Positions 36,925 through 37,910 of a stretch of DNA of 37,910 nucleotides are shown piece after piece. The notes beneath the pieces were generated by a model, which was not told where the DNA came from, ran no database searches, and saw only the letters and a program-made list of their open reading frames with translations. Both the position numbers and the translations under genes were made by a program. Source of the DNA: Candidatus Staskawiczbacteria bacterium. Lineage in GTDB: Bacteria > Patescibacteriota > Minisyncoccia > Minisyncoccales > Staskawiczbacteraceae. Position 1 is the first letter of the stretch. Every line of letters starts with the position of its first letter. The DNA is taken from positions 1 through 37,910 of the forward strand of contig JACPYG010000007.1 in NCBI GenBank assembly GCA_016196125.1. Reading direction: 5' to 3'.

Positions 36925-36992
36925 CCTGTGGATGTCGGAAGCACTAAATCGCCGAACTCCTTCGCATGCGTCAGAAAATTCTGATACATCAT
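36918..36992 (-). other. 24-codon ORF with strong Shine-Dalgarno, overlapping the ALDH-like start
   Basis: Minus strand AAGGAG (37004-36999), 6 nt, ATGATG; encodes MMYQNFLTHAKEFGDLVLPTSTGC, its TGA overlapping GTG 36924 (GTGCTGA). Confidence 0.5.
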
Positions 36993-37057
36993 GGTTTTCT
37001 CCTTGTTTCAGTGATTGTCAAAGGACGCCTTCTTAGCCTTTACTAAGAATGGATTGT

Positions 37058-37085
37058 ATTATATAGTAAATATAAATAATTTCAA
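37058..37085 (-). promoter_or_regulatory. Promoter of the ALDH/NTase cassette
   Basis: Minus strand TTGAAA (37085-37080), 16-nt spacer, TATAAT (37063-37058). Confidence 0.6.
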
Positions 37086-37100
37086 TATAAAACCTGCAAA

Positions 37101-37776
37101 ATGATGAATCTGACATTCCTGGGAAGTGGCTGCTGGCAAGGCATTCCAGCCCCTTTTCAGGATGATAAAATCAGCAAAGAAGTGAAATGGGGCTCGAAAG
37201 ATTTCCGATTTAGAACTTCTCTTCTCATAACCACTCAGAAAGGAAGCAAAATTCTTGTCGAGGCAACTCCAGATATAAGATTACAGTCATGGAAATTCAA
37301 CCTCAGTAAACCTGATGCTATTTTGGTTTCCCATTGGCACTGGGACCATCTTTTTGGATTATTAGACATAGCTTGGTTTTCAGAAAAGAACAAGGTAACG
37401 GTCTATGGAAACAGCACTACGAAAAAATGGTACGACTCCAGAATAGCCCATGTGCCTGTAAATTTCATCACATTTGAATCCTACCGCTCCTTTGAAATTG
37501 ATAACCTCAAAATAACTCCTCTAAAGGTTAACCATGTCGATGAAACGGACGGATTTCTGTTTGAAGACAAAGATAGCGGAAAAAAGTTTGCTTATCTTTC
37601 TGACTTATACGAAATTCCCTTGGAGACTGAAGGTTTAATCAAAGGAACAGAGGCCGTAATAACAGATGCGACATATTTGGAGTCGGATATATCGGATGAT
37701 TCCACTCATCTTCAAAAGAATCAATTCAATCAATTCTTGAAAAAAATTATATCCAAGGAAATTATTTTGACTGGCA
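37101..37776 (+). pseudogene. MBL-fold metallo-hydrolase truncated by IS insertion
   Basis: MNLTFLGSGCWQGIPAPF, ILVSHWHWDHLFGLLDI, TDATYLESDISDDSTHLQ; reading frame passes into IS-end sequence after EIILT, so the ORF tail to 37850 is not native. Confidence 0.75.
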
Positions 37777-37910
37777 TGACCCCCGTTTTTAAGACACTTT
37801 CTCTAAATGTTTTTGGCATCGTTTGGCGAATAATACCGGCGGCATTCTGAAGGCTGAGTGTATTCTGGTATGATTGTATTTCCAGATAAGATGATGTATT
37901 TCGTAAACCA
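37772..37910 (-). mobile_element. Insertion sequence end with integrase-core transposase C-terminus (IS3-like), continuing past window
   Basis: Minus strand 37908-37789 translates VYEIHHLIWKYNHTRIHSAFRMPPVLFAKRCQKHLEKVS*; followed by GTGTCTTAAAAACGGGGGTCA as a putative IS end. Confidence 0.75.

Noticed and set aside
1-37910. CRISPR array or Cas operon
   Set aside because: No regularly spaced direct repeats seen; the Cas4-like motif in DUF2779 is not accompanied by Cas genes.
1-37910. Alternative genetic code (TAG reassigned) to explain the ALDH-NTase TAG
   Set aside because: TAG ends dnaX (GAGGAAGTGTAG) and other normal genes in this window, so it functions as a stop here.

Overview
AT-rich bacterial chromosome segment whose compact gene style resembles Candidate Phyla Radiation/Patescibacteria (an inference from gene style, not a taxonomic test). 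It starts inside a PKD-type surface-protein gene. Next come recR-dnaB-cysS-pgsA on the minus strand, divergent dnaX, and a HTH/endonuclease-like gene that runs into a tRNA-Gln. An envelope/redox neighbourhood follows (FAD oxidoreductase, two DM13 proteins, DsbA-like thioredoxin, a CATCG membrane protein, a HWHPE protein, CFA-type methyltransferase, UbiB kinase). The middle holds an ABC exporter, a DUF2779 RecB/DEDD nuclease, HAD hydrolase, a second RecB-like nuclease with a frameshift, FKBP and typA. A second redox cluster follows (msrA, msrB, VKOR, DoxX-like, cupredoxin), then a complete heat-shock operon (CIRCE-hrcA-grpE-protease-dnaK-dnaJ) and a tRNA-Lys. The right end is compositionally foreign: an ALDH-like/nucleotidyltransferase pair in one reading frame separated only by a TAG, then an MBL gene cut by an insertion sequence that leaves the window. 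Main leads: (1) the ALDH-NTase cassette beside tRNA-Lys; (2) leaderless promoter geometry, with exactly 6 nt between -10 and ATG at pgsA, msrA and hrcA; (3) a CIRCE box overlapping the -35 of a leaderless, short hrcA, with a GrpE carrying a Cys-rich N-terminal domain and a serine protease inside the operon; (4) two dispersed inverted-repeat families; (5) the paired-DM13 redox locus.
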